DNA of 64,000 nucleotides from Novosphingobium sp. (GCA_016719755.1 JADJYM010000001.1:91001-155000), one strand, 5' to 3'. Counted from the first letter of the stretch, positions 33,349 through 41,781 are shown. The notes: generated by a model not told the origin, from the letters alone. Program-made: numbers and translations.

Positions 33349-34095
33349 ATGGTTGACGTGCTCGGGTGGCGCAAGCTGCTGGGAGTGATCGCTCCATCCA
33401 CCAACACCACGGTCCAGCCGGACATGGAGCGGATGCGCCCTGAAGGGGTCACGAACCATTTCTCGCGTATCTATGTCGAGGATCCGCTGGCGCTGTCGAA
33501 CGAGGATTTCATCGCGGGAACCACCGCGATTGCCGAGAACACGCTGGATGCCGTGCGCTCGGTGATGACCTGCAAGCCCGATTATCTCGTGCTCGGCATG
33601 TCGGCGATCACATTTTATGGCGGGGTCCAGGGATCGGTCGATTTCAAGCGCAAGATCGAGGATTTCGCAGGTATCGGCGCAAGCACCGGCGCGGAAGCGA
33701 TCGCTGCCGCGCTCAGGGCCTATGGCAACATCAGGACCGTCAGCTTCGTTTCGCCCTATTATCCGGTGGCGAATGCCGAGGTGCGCCGTTTCCTTGAGGA
33801 ATCCGGCTTTTCGGTGGTGCGTGACACGCCCCTGCAATGCAAGCGCTGGACCGACATTGCCAAGGTCACGCCGGACCGGCTGCGCGAAGTGATCGCCTAT
33901 CTCGATGGCGATGATGTCGACGCCATTGTCCAGGTCGGCACCAATCTGTCGATGGTCGATCTGGCGGCCGAGTATGAGGCCAAACTGGGCAAGCCGGTGA
34001 TCGCGATCAACACCGCGACCTACTGGCACGCGCTGCGCGCCTGCGGCATCGAGGACCGGATCGACGGTCTGGGTTCGCTGCTCGCCAACTATTGA
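33349..34095 (+). CDS. AMDase/maleate-isomerase-like protein without the catalytic cysteines
   Basis: The 248-residue protein belongs to the Asp/Glu racemase superfamily by APSTNTT, GMSAITFYGG (83-92) and the second-half VGTNLSMVDL (196-205) segments, as in arylmalonate decarboxylase and maleate cis-trans isomerase. Those enzymes use a cysteine in the first, the second or both motifs. Here the positions are Met/Ser and Gly197; the only cysteines are at 75, 164 and 232, outside the motifs. Function is therefore uncertain; it may be a decarboxylase-like or binding protein. A GACAGGAG site precedes the ATG. It follows the FAD hydroxylase gene by 35 bases. Confidence 0.85.
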   Translation: MVDVLGWRKLLGVIAPSTNTTVQPDMERMRPEGVTNHFSRIYVEDPLALSNEDFIAGTTAIAENTLDAVRSVMTCKPDYLVLGMSAITFYGGVQGSVDFKRKIEDFAGIGASTGAEAIAAALRAYGNIRTVSFVSPYYPVANAEVRRFLEESGFSVVRDTPLQCKRWTDIAKVTPDRLREVIAYLDGDDVDAIVQVGTNLSMVDLAAEYEAKLGKPVIAINTATYWHALRACGIEDRIDGLGSLLANY

Positions 34096-34162
34096 GGCGT
34101 CCCACCCCGGCGCGCTGGCGTGGTATGCTTTCAGTTCTCGTGACATTGGATCGGCGCAAACT

Positions 34163-35602
34163 ATGCCAGTTGAACTTTTCCGCACCCGCTGCCTGATCGG
34201 CGGGGAATGGTGCAACGCCGATGACGGCCGCACGATCGAGGTGACAGATCCCGGCAGCGGCGCGCTAATTGGCACGGTTCCCCTGATGGGGGCGGCGGAG
34301 ACGGCGCGGGCGATTGCCGCCGCCGAGGCCGCGCTTCCGGCCTGGCGGGCGCGAACCGCGGCGGACCGGGCCCGGATCCTGCGCCGACTGTTCGATCTGA
34401 TGCTGGAACACCAGGACGCGCTGGGCGATCTGCTGAGCCGCGAACAGGGCAAGCCGCTGGCCGAAGCGCGCGGCGAGATTGCCTATGGCGCCAGTTTCAT
34501 CGAATGGTTCGCTGAAGAGGGCAAGCGGGCCTATGGCGAGGTGATCCCGCCCCACGCGGCGGACCGCCGGATCGTCACCCTGCGCCAGCCGGTCGGGGTG
34601 GTGGCGGCAATCACTCCGTGGAACTTTCCCAACGCGATGATCACCCGCAAGCTGGGACCGGCGCTGGCGGCGGGCTGCACCATGGTGCTCAAGCCGGCCT
34701 CGGCCACGCCCTATTCGGCGCTCGCGCTCGCGGCGCTGGCCGAGCAGGCCGGAGTGCCTGCGGGTGTTTTCAACGTGGTCACCGGCAGCGCGGGGGCCAT
34801 TGGCGGCGAGTTGGCGGGCAATCCCGCGGTGCGCAAGCTGACTTTCACCGGATCGACCGAGGTCGGGATCAAGCTGCTGCGGGCCTGCGCCGATACGGTC
34901 AAGAAAGTGTCGATGGAACTGGGCGGCAATGCGCCGTTCCTGGTGTTCGACGATGCGGATGTCGATGCGGCGGTCGACGGCGCGATTGTTTCCAAGTTCC
35001 GCAACGCGGGCCAGACCTGCGTGTGCACCAACCGCTTCTACGTGCAGGACGGCGTCTATGATGCGTTCGTCGCACGGCTGGCCGAACGGGTGCGAGGCCT
35101 GAAGGTCGGCTATGGCCGCGGCGAGGGAGTGGTGATCGGCCCGCTGATCGACCGGGCTGCAGTCGAGAAGGTGGAGGAACACCTGGCCGATGCGCTGGCG
35201 GGCGGGGCAAGGATCCTAGCCGGGGGCGGGCGCAGCGATCTGGGCGGCAACTTCTTCCAGCCGACCGTGGTCGCCGATGTCCAGCCGGGCATGATGCTGG
35301 CGCGGGAGGAGACCTTCGGCCCGCTCGCCGGGGTGATCCGGTTCAGCGACGAGGACGAGGCGATCCGCCTTGCCAATGCCAGCGAGTTCGGCCTCGCCAG
35401 CTATTTCTATGCCCGCGATCTCAGCCGCGTCTGGCGGGTGGCCGAAGCGCTGGAGGCGGGGATTGTCGGCATCAACACCGGTCTGATCTCGACAGAGGTC
35501 GCTCCGTTTGGCGGGATCAAGCAGTCGGGCCTTGGCCGCGAGGGATCGCGCCACGGGCTCGATGACTATCTCGAGATCAAGTACCTGTGCATGGGCGTGT
35601 AA
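34163..35602 (+). CDS. gabD: NAD(P)-dependent succinate-semialdehyde-type aldehyde dehydrogenase
   Basis: The 479-residue protein is full length for GabD-type enzymes. It has PWNFPNAM, the cofactor GSTEVG block, the catalytic glutamate in MELGGNAP and the catalytic cysteine in NAGQTCVCTNRFYV, which is the usual wording of succinate-semialdehyde dehydrogenases. A CKP-type Lys block (LKPASATPYS) is also present. It lies 67 bases after the AMDase-like gene on the same strand. Succinate semialdehyde is an end product of pyridine and pyridoxine ring cleavage, which fits the neighbouring hydroxylase; that link is inference. Glutarate semialdehyde and related substrates are also possible. Confidence 0.88.
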   Translation: MPVELFRTRCLIGGEWCNADDGRTIEVTDPGSGALIGTVPLMGAAETARAIAAAEAALPAWRARTAADRARILRRLFDLMLEHQDALGDLLSREQGKPLAEARGEIAYGASFIEWFAEEGKRAYGEVIPPHAADRRIVTLRQPVGVVAAITPWNFPNAMITRKLGPALAAGCTMVLKPASATPYSALALAALAEQAGVPAGVFNVVTGSAGAIGGELAGNPAVRKLTFTGSTEVGIKLLRACADTVKKVSMELGGNAPFLVFDDADVDAAVDGAIVSKFRNAGQTCVCTNRFYVQDGVYDAFVARLAERVRGLKVGYGRGEGVVIGPLIDRAAVEKVEEHLADALAGGARILAGGGRSDLGGNFFQPTVVADVQPGMMLAREETFGPLAGVIRFSDEDEAIRLANASEFGLASYFYARDLSRVWRVAEALEAGIVGINTGLISTEVAPFGGIKQSGLGREGSRHGLDDYLEIKYLCMGV

Positions 35603-35616
35603 CGCGCGCCTGACGG

Positions 35617-36792
35617 TCAGATCAGGTCGGCCGGGCCCGTGGGGAAGCCCAGTTCGACCTTGCCGGCGAGCACGCAGGTCCGGTCCCAATCGTACATCAC
35701 GTGGCCGCGGATCACCTGAACGTCGCGCAGCTGGCGTTGCAGCGGGTTGCTGAGCTGGCTGGCGCTTGCCCCGGCAGAAGCCGCCATGATGTCGATCGCG
35801 CGGTTGGACAACCGCACGACCTGCGCGGCGGCAAGGCGCAGCGCGGCCTGGGCCGGGATCGGCGTCGATGCGCCGCCCGGGCCGACGCGCTCGATCGCGG
35901 CGCGCGCGTCTTCCCAGACCAGCCGCATGGCCCGTACCTCGGCCAGCGCCTCGCCAAGCCGCATATGCGTGGTCTGGATCTCGGCCTGGCGGGCGCCGCC
36001 GCCGAACGCCTGCTGCTTGTTCATCATCCGCTCGGTATACCAGGCGAGCGCCGCTTCGGCAGCGCCGACAGCCGGAGTGGCGGCGACCATGGTCAGGACC
36101 GCGCGCAGCGGATAATTCAGGGTTGAGCCGGGGTGCAGCGCTTCTCCGGGCGAAGCGCCTGCCGCCATCTCGCGGGCGGGCAGGGTCATGTAATCCGGCA
36201 CGAACACGTCGCTTACCACCACCGCGTTCGATCCGGTGGAAGCCATACCCGACATCAACCAGACGTCCTCTACCTCGACTTCGTCGCGCGTCATCGCGCA
36301 ATAGCGCGGCTCGCCGGTTTCGCTGTCGATCGCGTTCACCAGCACCCAGTCGGAATGGTTGATCCCGGTAGCCCATTCCCAGCGGCCCGATACCCGGAAG
36401 CCCCCGTCCACCCGCTCGGCCCGGCCGGTCGGCGCCAGTGGGGCTGGGGCAAGCGGCATCTTGCCATCGGCGAAGAAACGGGCCTGAGCCTGCGCAGGGA
36501 ACTTGCACAGCATCCAGGCGTGGAGCGAGAGGAACGACAGGACCCAAGCGCTCGAGGCGCAGCCGTTGGCAAGCCGCCGGATCACCTCAAGGAATTCCGC
36601 GAAGCTTGCTCCCATGCCTCCGGCGGTGACCGGGGCAAGCAAGGCGAAGAAGCCCGCGGCTTCGGCTTCGGCCATGGTTTCGGGGTGCAGCGCACGCATC
36701 CGCTCTGCCTCGGCCGCGCGTGACGCCAGGCGCCCGGCCATCGAGTCTGCCCAATCGGTCCAGGTCTGGCCGTCACGCGTCCGCAGCATCAT
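35617..36792 (-). CDS. Acyl-CoA-dehydrogenase-fold flavoprotein, group D monooxygenase-like
   Basis: The 391-residue protein has the fold of HsaA/HpaH-like oxygenase components: AEAAGFFALLAPVTAGGMGASFAEF at the start, a GRWEWATGINHSDWVLV central strand pair, and a C-terminal helical domain with PLQRQLRDVQVIRGHVMYD. The acyl-CoA-dehydrogenase catalytic Glu context is absent, favouring a two-component hydroxylase that uses reduced flavin from a separate reductase. Two adjacent ATGs (36,792 and 36,789) follow a GGGAG site; the second has better spacing. The gene is divergent from a marR gene with a shared operator-like site between, so MarR control is likely. Confidence 0.85.
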   Translation of the reverse strand: MMLRTRDGQTWTDWADSMAGRLASRAAEAERMRALHPETMAEAEAAGFFALLAPVTAGGMGASFAEFLEVIRRLANGCASSAWVLSFLSLHAWMLCKFPAQAQARFFADGKMPLAPAPLAPTGRAERVDGGFRVSGRWEWATGINHSDWVLVNAIDSETGEPRYCAMTRDEVEVEDVWLMSGMASTGSNAVVVSDVFVPDYMTLPAREMAAGASPGEALHPGSTLNYPLRAVLTMVAATPAVGAAEAALAWYTERMMNKQQAFGGGARQAEIQTTHMRLGEALAEVRAMRLVWEDARAAIERVGPGGASTPIPAQAALRLAAAQVVRLSNRAIDIMAASAGASASQLSNPLQRQLRDVQVIRGHVMYDWDRTCVLAGKVELGFPTGPADLI

Positions 36793-36856
36793 CTCTCCCA
36801 AAGTCCGGTCCTTTCTTTTTGTCGGAGCGTGCAAAGATTGCCGTGTGGGCGTCAGA

Positions 36857-36879
36857 AATGTCAAGAATATTTACTAATG
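36857..36879. promoter_or_regulatory. Candidate MarR operator, site 1
   Basis: The 10-mer AATGTCAAGA is followed after four bases by TTACT and then, after two more, by TG. The same pattern recurs on the minus strand downstream of the marR gene (37,386-37,409). Site 1 lies between the divergent starts at 36,792 and 36,938, as expected for a regulator controlling both. Confidence 0.5.
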
Positions 36880-36937
36880 TCGCTTTCTGCGGAGAAACCC
36901 GCTTGCGTGCGGCAAGCCGGGCTGGAATGGAGCGGCG

Positions 36938-37357
36938 ATGGAATCTTCCCTCTTGATCCTTGATCTGATGCGGGCCTTCTACTGGTTCGACGAACAGCTG
37001 CGCGCACGTCTGGCGGTGCGGGGCTGGAAGGGGATAACCCGCTCGCAATCGCTGGTGCTGGCCAACGTCGCCAATGGCATCACCCGCCCGTCGCACATTG
37101 CCACGAACCTGGGTGTTTCCCGCCAGGCGATGAGTCAGCTGCTGAGCGAAATGACGGTTGCCGGACTGGTCGAAACGGTGCCCGATCCGGATGACCGGCG
37201 GGCGCAGCAGGTGGTTTTCTCAAGCTCCGGCGGCGAGATCCGGGAAGCCGCATCGAGCATCCTGCGCGACCTGGAGCGCGAGTTGGCCGATGCCGCCGGA
37301 ACACGGGCGATGGCGGGCCTGCGCACGGTTCTGAAGGTCCTGCCGCAAGCTGAATGA
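36938..37357 (+). CDS. MarR-family transcriptional regulator
   Basis: The 139-residue protein has the MarR winged helix: THIATNLGVSRQAMSQLLSEMTVAGLVETVPDPDDRRAQQV at about residues 50-95, including the DDRR wing and recognition helix. MarR proteins of catabolic regions usually bind an aromatic acid or its CoA thioester and release DNA. The gene is divergent from the flavoprotein at 36,792 and upstream of the MBL-fold gene. Two similar operator-like motifs flank it, so it probably represses itself and both neighbours. The ATG at 36,938 follows a GGAGCGGCG stretch. Confidence 0.92.
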   Translation: MESSLLILDLMRAFYWFDEQLRARLAVRGWKGITRSQSLVLANVANGITRPSHIATNLGVSRQAMSQLLSEMTVAGLVETVPDPDDRRAQQVVFSSSGGEIREAASSILRDLERELADAAGTRAMAGLRTVLKVLPQAE

Positions 37358-37385
37358 ACGCCCTCCCGGGAAGCGAGGGTTGCTG

Positions 37386-37409
37386 CAACAAGTAAGGTAT
37401 CTTGACATT
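37386..37409. promoter_or_regulatory. Candidate MarR operator, site 2, over a promoter -35 box
   Basis: Read on the minus strand this is AATGTCAAGA, four bases, TTACT, two bases, TTG, nearly the same as site 1 upstream of marR. It contains the TTGACA hexamer at 37,402-37,407, so binding here would block the promoter of the MBL-fold gene. It also has partial CAAG/CTTG dyad symmetry. Confidence 0.5.
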
Positions 37410-37431
37410 ATTTGCCGCCGTGCGTCATGAT
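37402..37431 (+). promoter_or_regulatory. Candidate sigma70 promoter of the MBL-fold gene
   Basis: TTGACA at 37,402-37,407 is followed, after an 18-base spacer, by CATGAT (4 of 6 to TATAAT) at 37,426-37,431. The start codon is at 37,491. The -35 match is perfect but the -10 box is weak. Confidence 0.4.
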
Positions 37432-37490
37432 TGGGCACTCTGTGCAGTGCCGTCCGTGCACCGCCTGTCCTTTGGCGCAAGGATCACGCA

Positions 37491-38498
37491 ATGCAAAGCA
37501 AGCTCAAGTTCCTGGCGGGCCTGCTCCTCCTCGGCGGGGCGGGGGTGGCCAGCCTGGGTGCGGAGACAGTGCCTGCTTCCGCGCAACAGGCACCAGCGGC
37601 CAGCCGGGTCGTGTTGCTCGGTACCGGAGGGGGGCCAATCGCGCGGATCGGCCGGTCCCAGCCGGCCAACCTGCTCCAAGTGGGCGGCAAGACCTATCTG
37701 ATCGACATCGGGGATGGCACGCCCCGGCAACTGGTGCGCGCGGGGGTGCCGTTGAATGCGGTTGATGCCGTGTTCCTGACCCATCTGCATTTCGATCACA
37801 CTGCCGGGATCATGGGCTTTCTCGCGCTTGACTGGCAGGCCAGACGGCGCGAGCCGGTGCATTTCTATGGCCCGCCGGGTACGCGGGCGCTGGTCATGGA
37901 TACCCTGCGCGCGCTGGGTAGCGGCGAGGCGATCTTCCGGCCCCAGCTTCCGGACCTGCCAGCGATGGCAAGCGTGTTCTTCGGCAAGGACTGGGACGTG
38001 ACCACTCCGCGCGAGGTCTATCGCGACGGCGCGGTCACGGTGCGCGCGGTCGAGAATTCGCACTACGGAACGATGCACCTCGATCCGGGCGAACACGGGG
38101 TCAACCGCTCCTATTCCTACCGCTTCGACATGGCCGACCGCGTGGTGGTGTTCACCGGCGATACCGGACCGAGCGTGGCGGTGGAGCAACTGGCACGCGG
38201 CGCCGACGTGCTGGTCAGCGAGATCATCGATATCGATGCGATCATCGCCGGGCTGAAACGCCGCCAGCAAGCCACCGGGGTCGATCAGCAGCCCCTGATC
38301 GACCATATGGTCCAGGAACACCTCACGCCCGAAAACGTCGGCCGGATGGCTGCCGCTGCCGGGGTCAAGACGCTGGTCCTGACCCATTTCGCGACGCCAC
38401 CGGGCAAGGAGGATTTCGATTCCGCCGCAATGCTGGCCGCGATCCGCAAGCACTTTTCGGGCCGGGTCGTGTTCGGTGAGGATCTTGGCGCAATCTGA
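37491..38498 (+). CDS. Exported metallo-beta-lactamase-fold hydrolase
   Basis: The 335-residue protein has a Sec signal (KLKFLAGLLLLGGAGVASLGAET) and an MBL fold with the metal motif THLHFDHT near residue 100, a His in VENSHYG, an Asp in FTGDTGPS and a His in LTHFATPP, in the order of the RNase Z/arylsulfatase-like group. It is exported, so it is probably a periplasmic or outer-face hydrolase of an ester, lactone or sulfate on the incoming substrate. It lies between marR and the TonB receptor gene, all on the plus strand, so it could act on a compound being taken up. ATG 37,491 starts the signal peptide. Confidence 0.88.
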   Translation: MQSKLKFLAGLLLLGGAGVASLGAETVPASAQQAPAASRVVLLGTGGGPIARIGRSQPANLLQVGGKTYLIDIGDGTPRQLVRAGVPLNAVDAVFLTHLHFDHTAGIMGFLALDWQARRREPVHFYGPPGTRALVMDTLRALGSGEAIFRPQLPDLPAMASVFFGKDWDVTTPREVYRDGAVTVRAVENSHYGTMHLDPGEHGVNRSYSYRFDMADRVVVFTGDTGPSVAVEQLARGADVLVSEIIDIDAIIAGLKRRQQATGVDQQPLIDHMVQEHLTPENVGRMAAAAGVKTLVLTHFATPPGKEDFDSAAMLAAIRKHFSGRVVFGEDLGAI

Positions 38499-38588
38499 GT
38501 TCAGTCCGCGCCGGAATGGCTGGTCGGCGCGTCTTTCCCGCAGGCCGGTCTTGACGCGTAACTCAAAAATAGCTTAGCAAACGAATTA

Positions 38589-38601
38589 TCAAATTACTTG
38601 A
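38589..38601. promoter_or_regulatory. TCAA-N5-TTGA palindrome upstream of the TonB receptor gene
   Basis: TCAA, five bases, TTGA lies 53 bases upstream of the receptor start, just where a promoter is expected; a second TTGACG lies at 38,551. The TCAAG core recalls the MarR sites at 36.9 and 37.4 kb, but the spacing differs, so shared control is only a suggestion. Confidence 0.25.
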
Positions 38602-38653
38602 CGGAAAAGCAGCGCACGCATTCATTGCGCCACCTGGAGGGGAGGATTGCTAA

Positions 38654-40909
38654 ATGACCCGCAATAACACCATGGCATCGCTGATCGCCCTGTCGACCGC
38701 ACTATGGAGCGGCACCGCGCTGGCCCAGAGCGGCGGCGAGGAAGATCAGGGCAACCGCGAAATCATCGTCACGGCCCAGCGCCGCGCCGAAAGCGTGCAG
38801 AGCGTGCCGATCACCATTGCCGCCTTCGATCAGAAGATGGTCGAAGCCAGCGGCAGCGCCGACATCACCGACCTTAACGGCATCACCCCCAATGTGATCC
38901 TGCAGACCGAAGGCTTGGTCGCCAACGTGCCGATGTTCTCGATCCGGGGCATGAGCTCGGCGGACCCCGATCCCAATGCCGATCCCAAGATCAGCACGAT
39001 CATCAATGGCGTCTACGTGCCATTTGTTGCCAGCACCATGCTCGACCTGTTCGACGTGGAACGCGTTGAAGTCCTCAAGGGGCCGCAGGGCGTGCTCTAT
39101 GGCAAGAACAACCTGGCCGGCACGATCAACATCATCACCAAGGCCCCGGCCGAGGAAGCGGGCGGCGAAGTGCGGCTGACGGCCGGCTCGTTCGGCCTCA
39201 AGCAGGTGCGCGGGCGGCTGGAAACCGGAGAGTTTGCCGATGGCGTCCTCGCCGCAAAGGTCTCGGGCAGCTACAGCGACTACAACGGCTATGCTCGCAA
39301 CATTCTGACCGGGAATCGCCTGGAAGCCAGCGAGAACGCGGGTTTTCGCGTTGCCCTGCGCGCCAAGCCTTCGGCCTCGTTCGACAGCACCGCGGTGTTT
39401 GACTGGAACAAGGAAACCGCGATCGGTCCGGCCAACCATTCGGCCGACAATGGTTCTGCGGGCTATCTTGGCCTGCCGATCGAGGCGCGCACTGACGTGC
39501 GCATCGCGGCAGTGCCGTTTGATCCCTATTCGCGCACCAAGTCCTATGGCGTGGCCTGGACGTCCAACCTCGATGTCGGGATCGGCACGATCACGGCAGT
39601 GCTGGGTGCGCGGCACCAGAACTATGAGACCCGCGGCGATTTCGATGGCCTGATCACCCCGGTTCCCGGCTTCGACGTGACCCGCAAGTTCAAGGGCAAC
39701 TCCAAGTCCGCCGAACTGCGCTTCGTTTCGAACACCGGCGGCCTGGTCGACTACGTCATCGGCGCCTATGCTCAGGGCGATACGTGGCGGCAGAACAACA
39801 CGGTCCTGACCACCGCGACAACCCGCACGGAATCGCAACTGGATCAGGATTCATCGAGCTACGCGCTGTTCGCGCTGGCCAACATTCATCCGACCGAACA
39901 GTTCACCATCTCGCTGGGCGGCCGCTATTCGTGGGACAAGAAGGACTATTCGATCGACACCAAGGTCTACGCCAACGGGGTACTCAACACCGGGTCATCG
40001 TTCGCTGGAAGCCTGAAGGGTGATTGGTCGAAGTTCACCCCGCGCGTGACCTTGCAGTACAAGCCAAGCGACAATGCGATGCTGTTCGCCAACTATGCGA
40101 AGGGCTACAAGGCTGGCGGGTTCAACAGCCGCGGCACCCGCCCCGAAAATGTCGGACCTTATGATCCGGAAAACGTGACTTCCTACGAAGCGGGCATCAA
40201 GACCGACCTTGCGGGGCGCACCATCCGTTTCAACCTCACGGGGTTCTACAACAAGTTCAAGGACCTGCAGGGCGGCGTGACCCGGCCCGGCGCCGTCCGG
40301 GCGGAATCGGTGACGGTGAACGTCGCCTCGGCGGAAACCTGGGGGATCGAGCTTGAAACACTGTTCCGCCTGAGCTCCCGCTTCACACTGACGGCAAACT
40401 TCGGCTACCTCAATTCCCGCTATACCCAGTTCTGCGATGACGTGGACGGGGTGTTCTCGGCGAGCAATGCGGCGGTCGCGGGACAGTGCGGGCCGGCTGT
40501 GCCCTTCACTTTCGCAGGCTCAACCACTGTCAGCTATCAGATTCCGACCGACAACACCGGTCTGGAACTCGCCAATGCCCCGGAATGGACCGGCAGCGTT
40601 GCGGTTGATTACACTCATCCGATTTCGCTGGGGGAACTCAAGTTCCATGCCGATGCGCGCTACACTCCGCGTTACAACACCTGGGGCCGCAGCAATATCG
40701 AGGCCTATTATCGCCAGGAAGCAGTGCTGGTGAACGCCAGCCTGGCGCTGGTTGGCGAGAACGAGCGGTGGAGCCTGACGGGCTACGTCAAGAACCTGAC
40801 CAACAGGACGGTCATGTCTGGCGCGGTCAGCCCCGGGGGCGGCAATCCGGTGCAGCAGTTCTTCCAGGCGCCGCGCGAATTCGGCGTGGAAGCCTCGTTC
40901 AAGTTCTGA
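38654..40909 (+). CDS. TonB-dependent outer-membrane receptor
   Basis: The 751-residue protein has a signal peptide (ending TALAQ), a TonB box-like EIIVTAQRRAES, a plug domain with IRGMSSADPD and VEVLKGPQGVLYGKNNLAGTIN, and a barrel that ends in an aromatic residue (VEASFKF). It imports a bulky or scarce compound across the outer membrane using TonB-ExbBD energy. A strong GGAGGGGAGG site precedes the ATG. Sphingomonads use such receptors for aromatic and terpenoid substrates as well as iron chelates; beside catabolic genes a substrate role is likely. No FecI/FecR partner is present. Confidence 0.93.
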   Translation: MTRNNTMASLIALSTALWSGTALAQSGGEEDQGNREIIVTAQRRAESVQSVPITIAAFDQKMVEASGSADITDLNGITPNVILQTEGLVANVPMFSIRGMSSADPDPNADPKISTIINGVYVPFVASTMLDLFDVERVEVLKGPQGVLYGKNNLAGTINIITKAPAEEAGGEVRLTAGSFGLKQVRGRLETGEFADGVLAAKVSGSYSDYNGYARNILTGNRLEASENAGFRVALRAKPSASFDSTAVFDWNKETAIGPANHSADNGSAGYLGLPIEARTDVRIAAVPFDPYSRTKSYGVAWTSNLDVGIGTITAVLGARHQNYETRGDFDGLITPVPGFDVTRKFKGNSKSAELRFVSNTGGLVDYVIGAYAQGDTWRQNNTVLTTATTRTESQLDQDSSSYALFALANIHPTEQFTISLGGRYSWDKKDYSIDTKVYANGVLNTGSSFAGSLKGDWSKFTPRVTLQYKPSDNAMLFANYAKGYKAGGFNSRGTRPENVGPYDPENVTSYEAGIKTDLAGRTIRFNLTGFYNKFKDLQGGVTRPGAVRAESVTVNVASAETWGIELETLFRLSSRFTLTANFGYLNSRYTQFCDDVDGVFSASNAAVAGQCGPAVPFTFAGSTTVSYQIPTDNTGLELANAPEWTGSVAVDYTHPISLGELKFHADARYTPRYNTWGRSNIEAYYRQEAVLVNASLALVGENERWSLTGYVKNLTNRTVMSGAVSPGGGNPVQQFFQAPREFGVEASFKF

Positions 40910-40922
40910 TCCCGCGCCCGTT

Positions 40923-41696
40923 TCAATGCTGAGCGGCGGGGGCCGCAAGTCTGGCTCCCGCCTCACCCGCCGCCTGCCTGAGCGCTGCAAGCACGGTTTC
41001 ATCGGGCAGGCGGGCGGCCTCGGCAATCGAGCGTGTGGCGGAAATCGCCGCGAGGACCGTGCCGCCCGGGCTGTGGACCGGTACCGCAACGCAGATCAGC
41101 CCTTCGGCGATCTCCTCGTTGTCCCGGGCGAAGCCTTGTTGCCGCACGGCGGCAAGCTCCTCGCGCAGGCGTTCGGGATCGGTGATGGTGCGCGATGTCA
41201 GCGCCGGGAACGGGCCGGTCGCCAGATAGGCTTCGCGCTCGGCGGTCGGCAGGTGGGCGAGCAGGACCTTGCCGATCCCGGTGCAATAGGCCTCCAGCTG
41301 CATGCCCACCCGGGTGAAGACATCGCCTGCACCGCTGCCGGTCTTGACCCGGTAGGTCACCATCTCGTTCTCCAGCGTGCCAAGTTGCACCAGGCAGCCC
41401 AGCCGCTCGGCCAGGCGGTGGAGCAGCGGCGCCGCAGCGGCAACGATCACCTGCTTTTCATCGACCATGTTCAGCAGCGCCAGCAGGCGCGGACCCGGCC
41501 CCGCCCGCCCGCCGGGCATCCGCACGAGGAACTGCTCGGCCACCAGCGTCGATACTTGCCGGTGCGCGGTCGCCCGGGGCAGGCCCAGGCTTTCGGCGAT
41601 GGCGGGGACGCTGCGCCCTTCGCGGTCGGACAGGATCGCCTCCAGCAGCGCGAGGCTGCGGCCCAGGGCGGCAATCGGAGGGGTGCCTTGTCTCAT
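40923..41696 (-). CDS. IclR-family transcriptional regulator
   Basis: The 257-residue protein has an N-terminal winged helix (LLEAILSDREGRSVPAIAESLGLPRATAHRQVSTL) and the IclR effector domain, with the family's TGIGKVLLAHLP and CVAVPVHSPGG segments. The start was set at 41,696 because the domain begins there and a perfect inverted repeat overlaps it; the longer frame upstream is in the operator region. IclR proteins often activate or repress meta-cleavage operons. It is divergent from the hydratase gene at 41,782 and is its likely regulator. Confidence 0.93.
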   Translation of the reverse strand: MRQGTPPIAALGRSLALLEAILSDREGRSVPAIAESLGLPRATAHRQVSTLVAEQFLVRMPGGRAGPGPRLLALLNMVDEKQVIVAAAAPLLHRLAERLGCLVQLGTLENEMVTYRVKTGSGAGDVFTRVGMQLEAYCTGIGKVLLAHLPTAEREAYLATGPFPALTSRTITDPERLREELAAVRQQGFARDNEEIAEGLICVAVPVHSPGGTVLAAISATRSIAEAARLPDETVLAALRQAAGEAGARLAAPAAQH

Positions 41697-41708
41697 ATGG
41701 TGAGACAA
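41688..41708. promoter_or_regulatory. Perfect inverted repeat over the iclR start, probable IclR operator
   Basis: TTGTCTCA and TGAGACAA form a perfect 8-bp inverted repeat around a 5-base spacer. The iclR ATG (minus strand, 41,696-41,694) lies inside it. Its size fits the short palindromes bound by IclR proteins, so it may serve autoregulation and control of the divergent operon whose first ATG is at 41,782. Confidence 0.6.
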
Positions 41709-41781
41709 TAGGCGATCCCGGCGCTGGTGCAAGCGGCCGTGCAAGTCTAACCCGGATTCAAGCCAAGGAGAGGTTACCCCG

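Noticed and set aside
8792-35602. A complete nicotinate (nic) cluster
   Set aside because: Hydrolase, maleamate-amidase-like and maleate-isomerase-like genes recall nicD, nicF and nicE, but no nicA/nicB dehydrogenase or nicX dioxygenase is seen, the genes are scattered, and the isomerase-like protein lacks both cysteines.
35216-36547. Minus-strand frame over the aldehyde dehydrogenase end and flavoprotein gene
   Set aside because: It crosses two real genes in another frame and has low-complexity Arg/Gly sequence.
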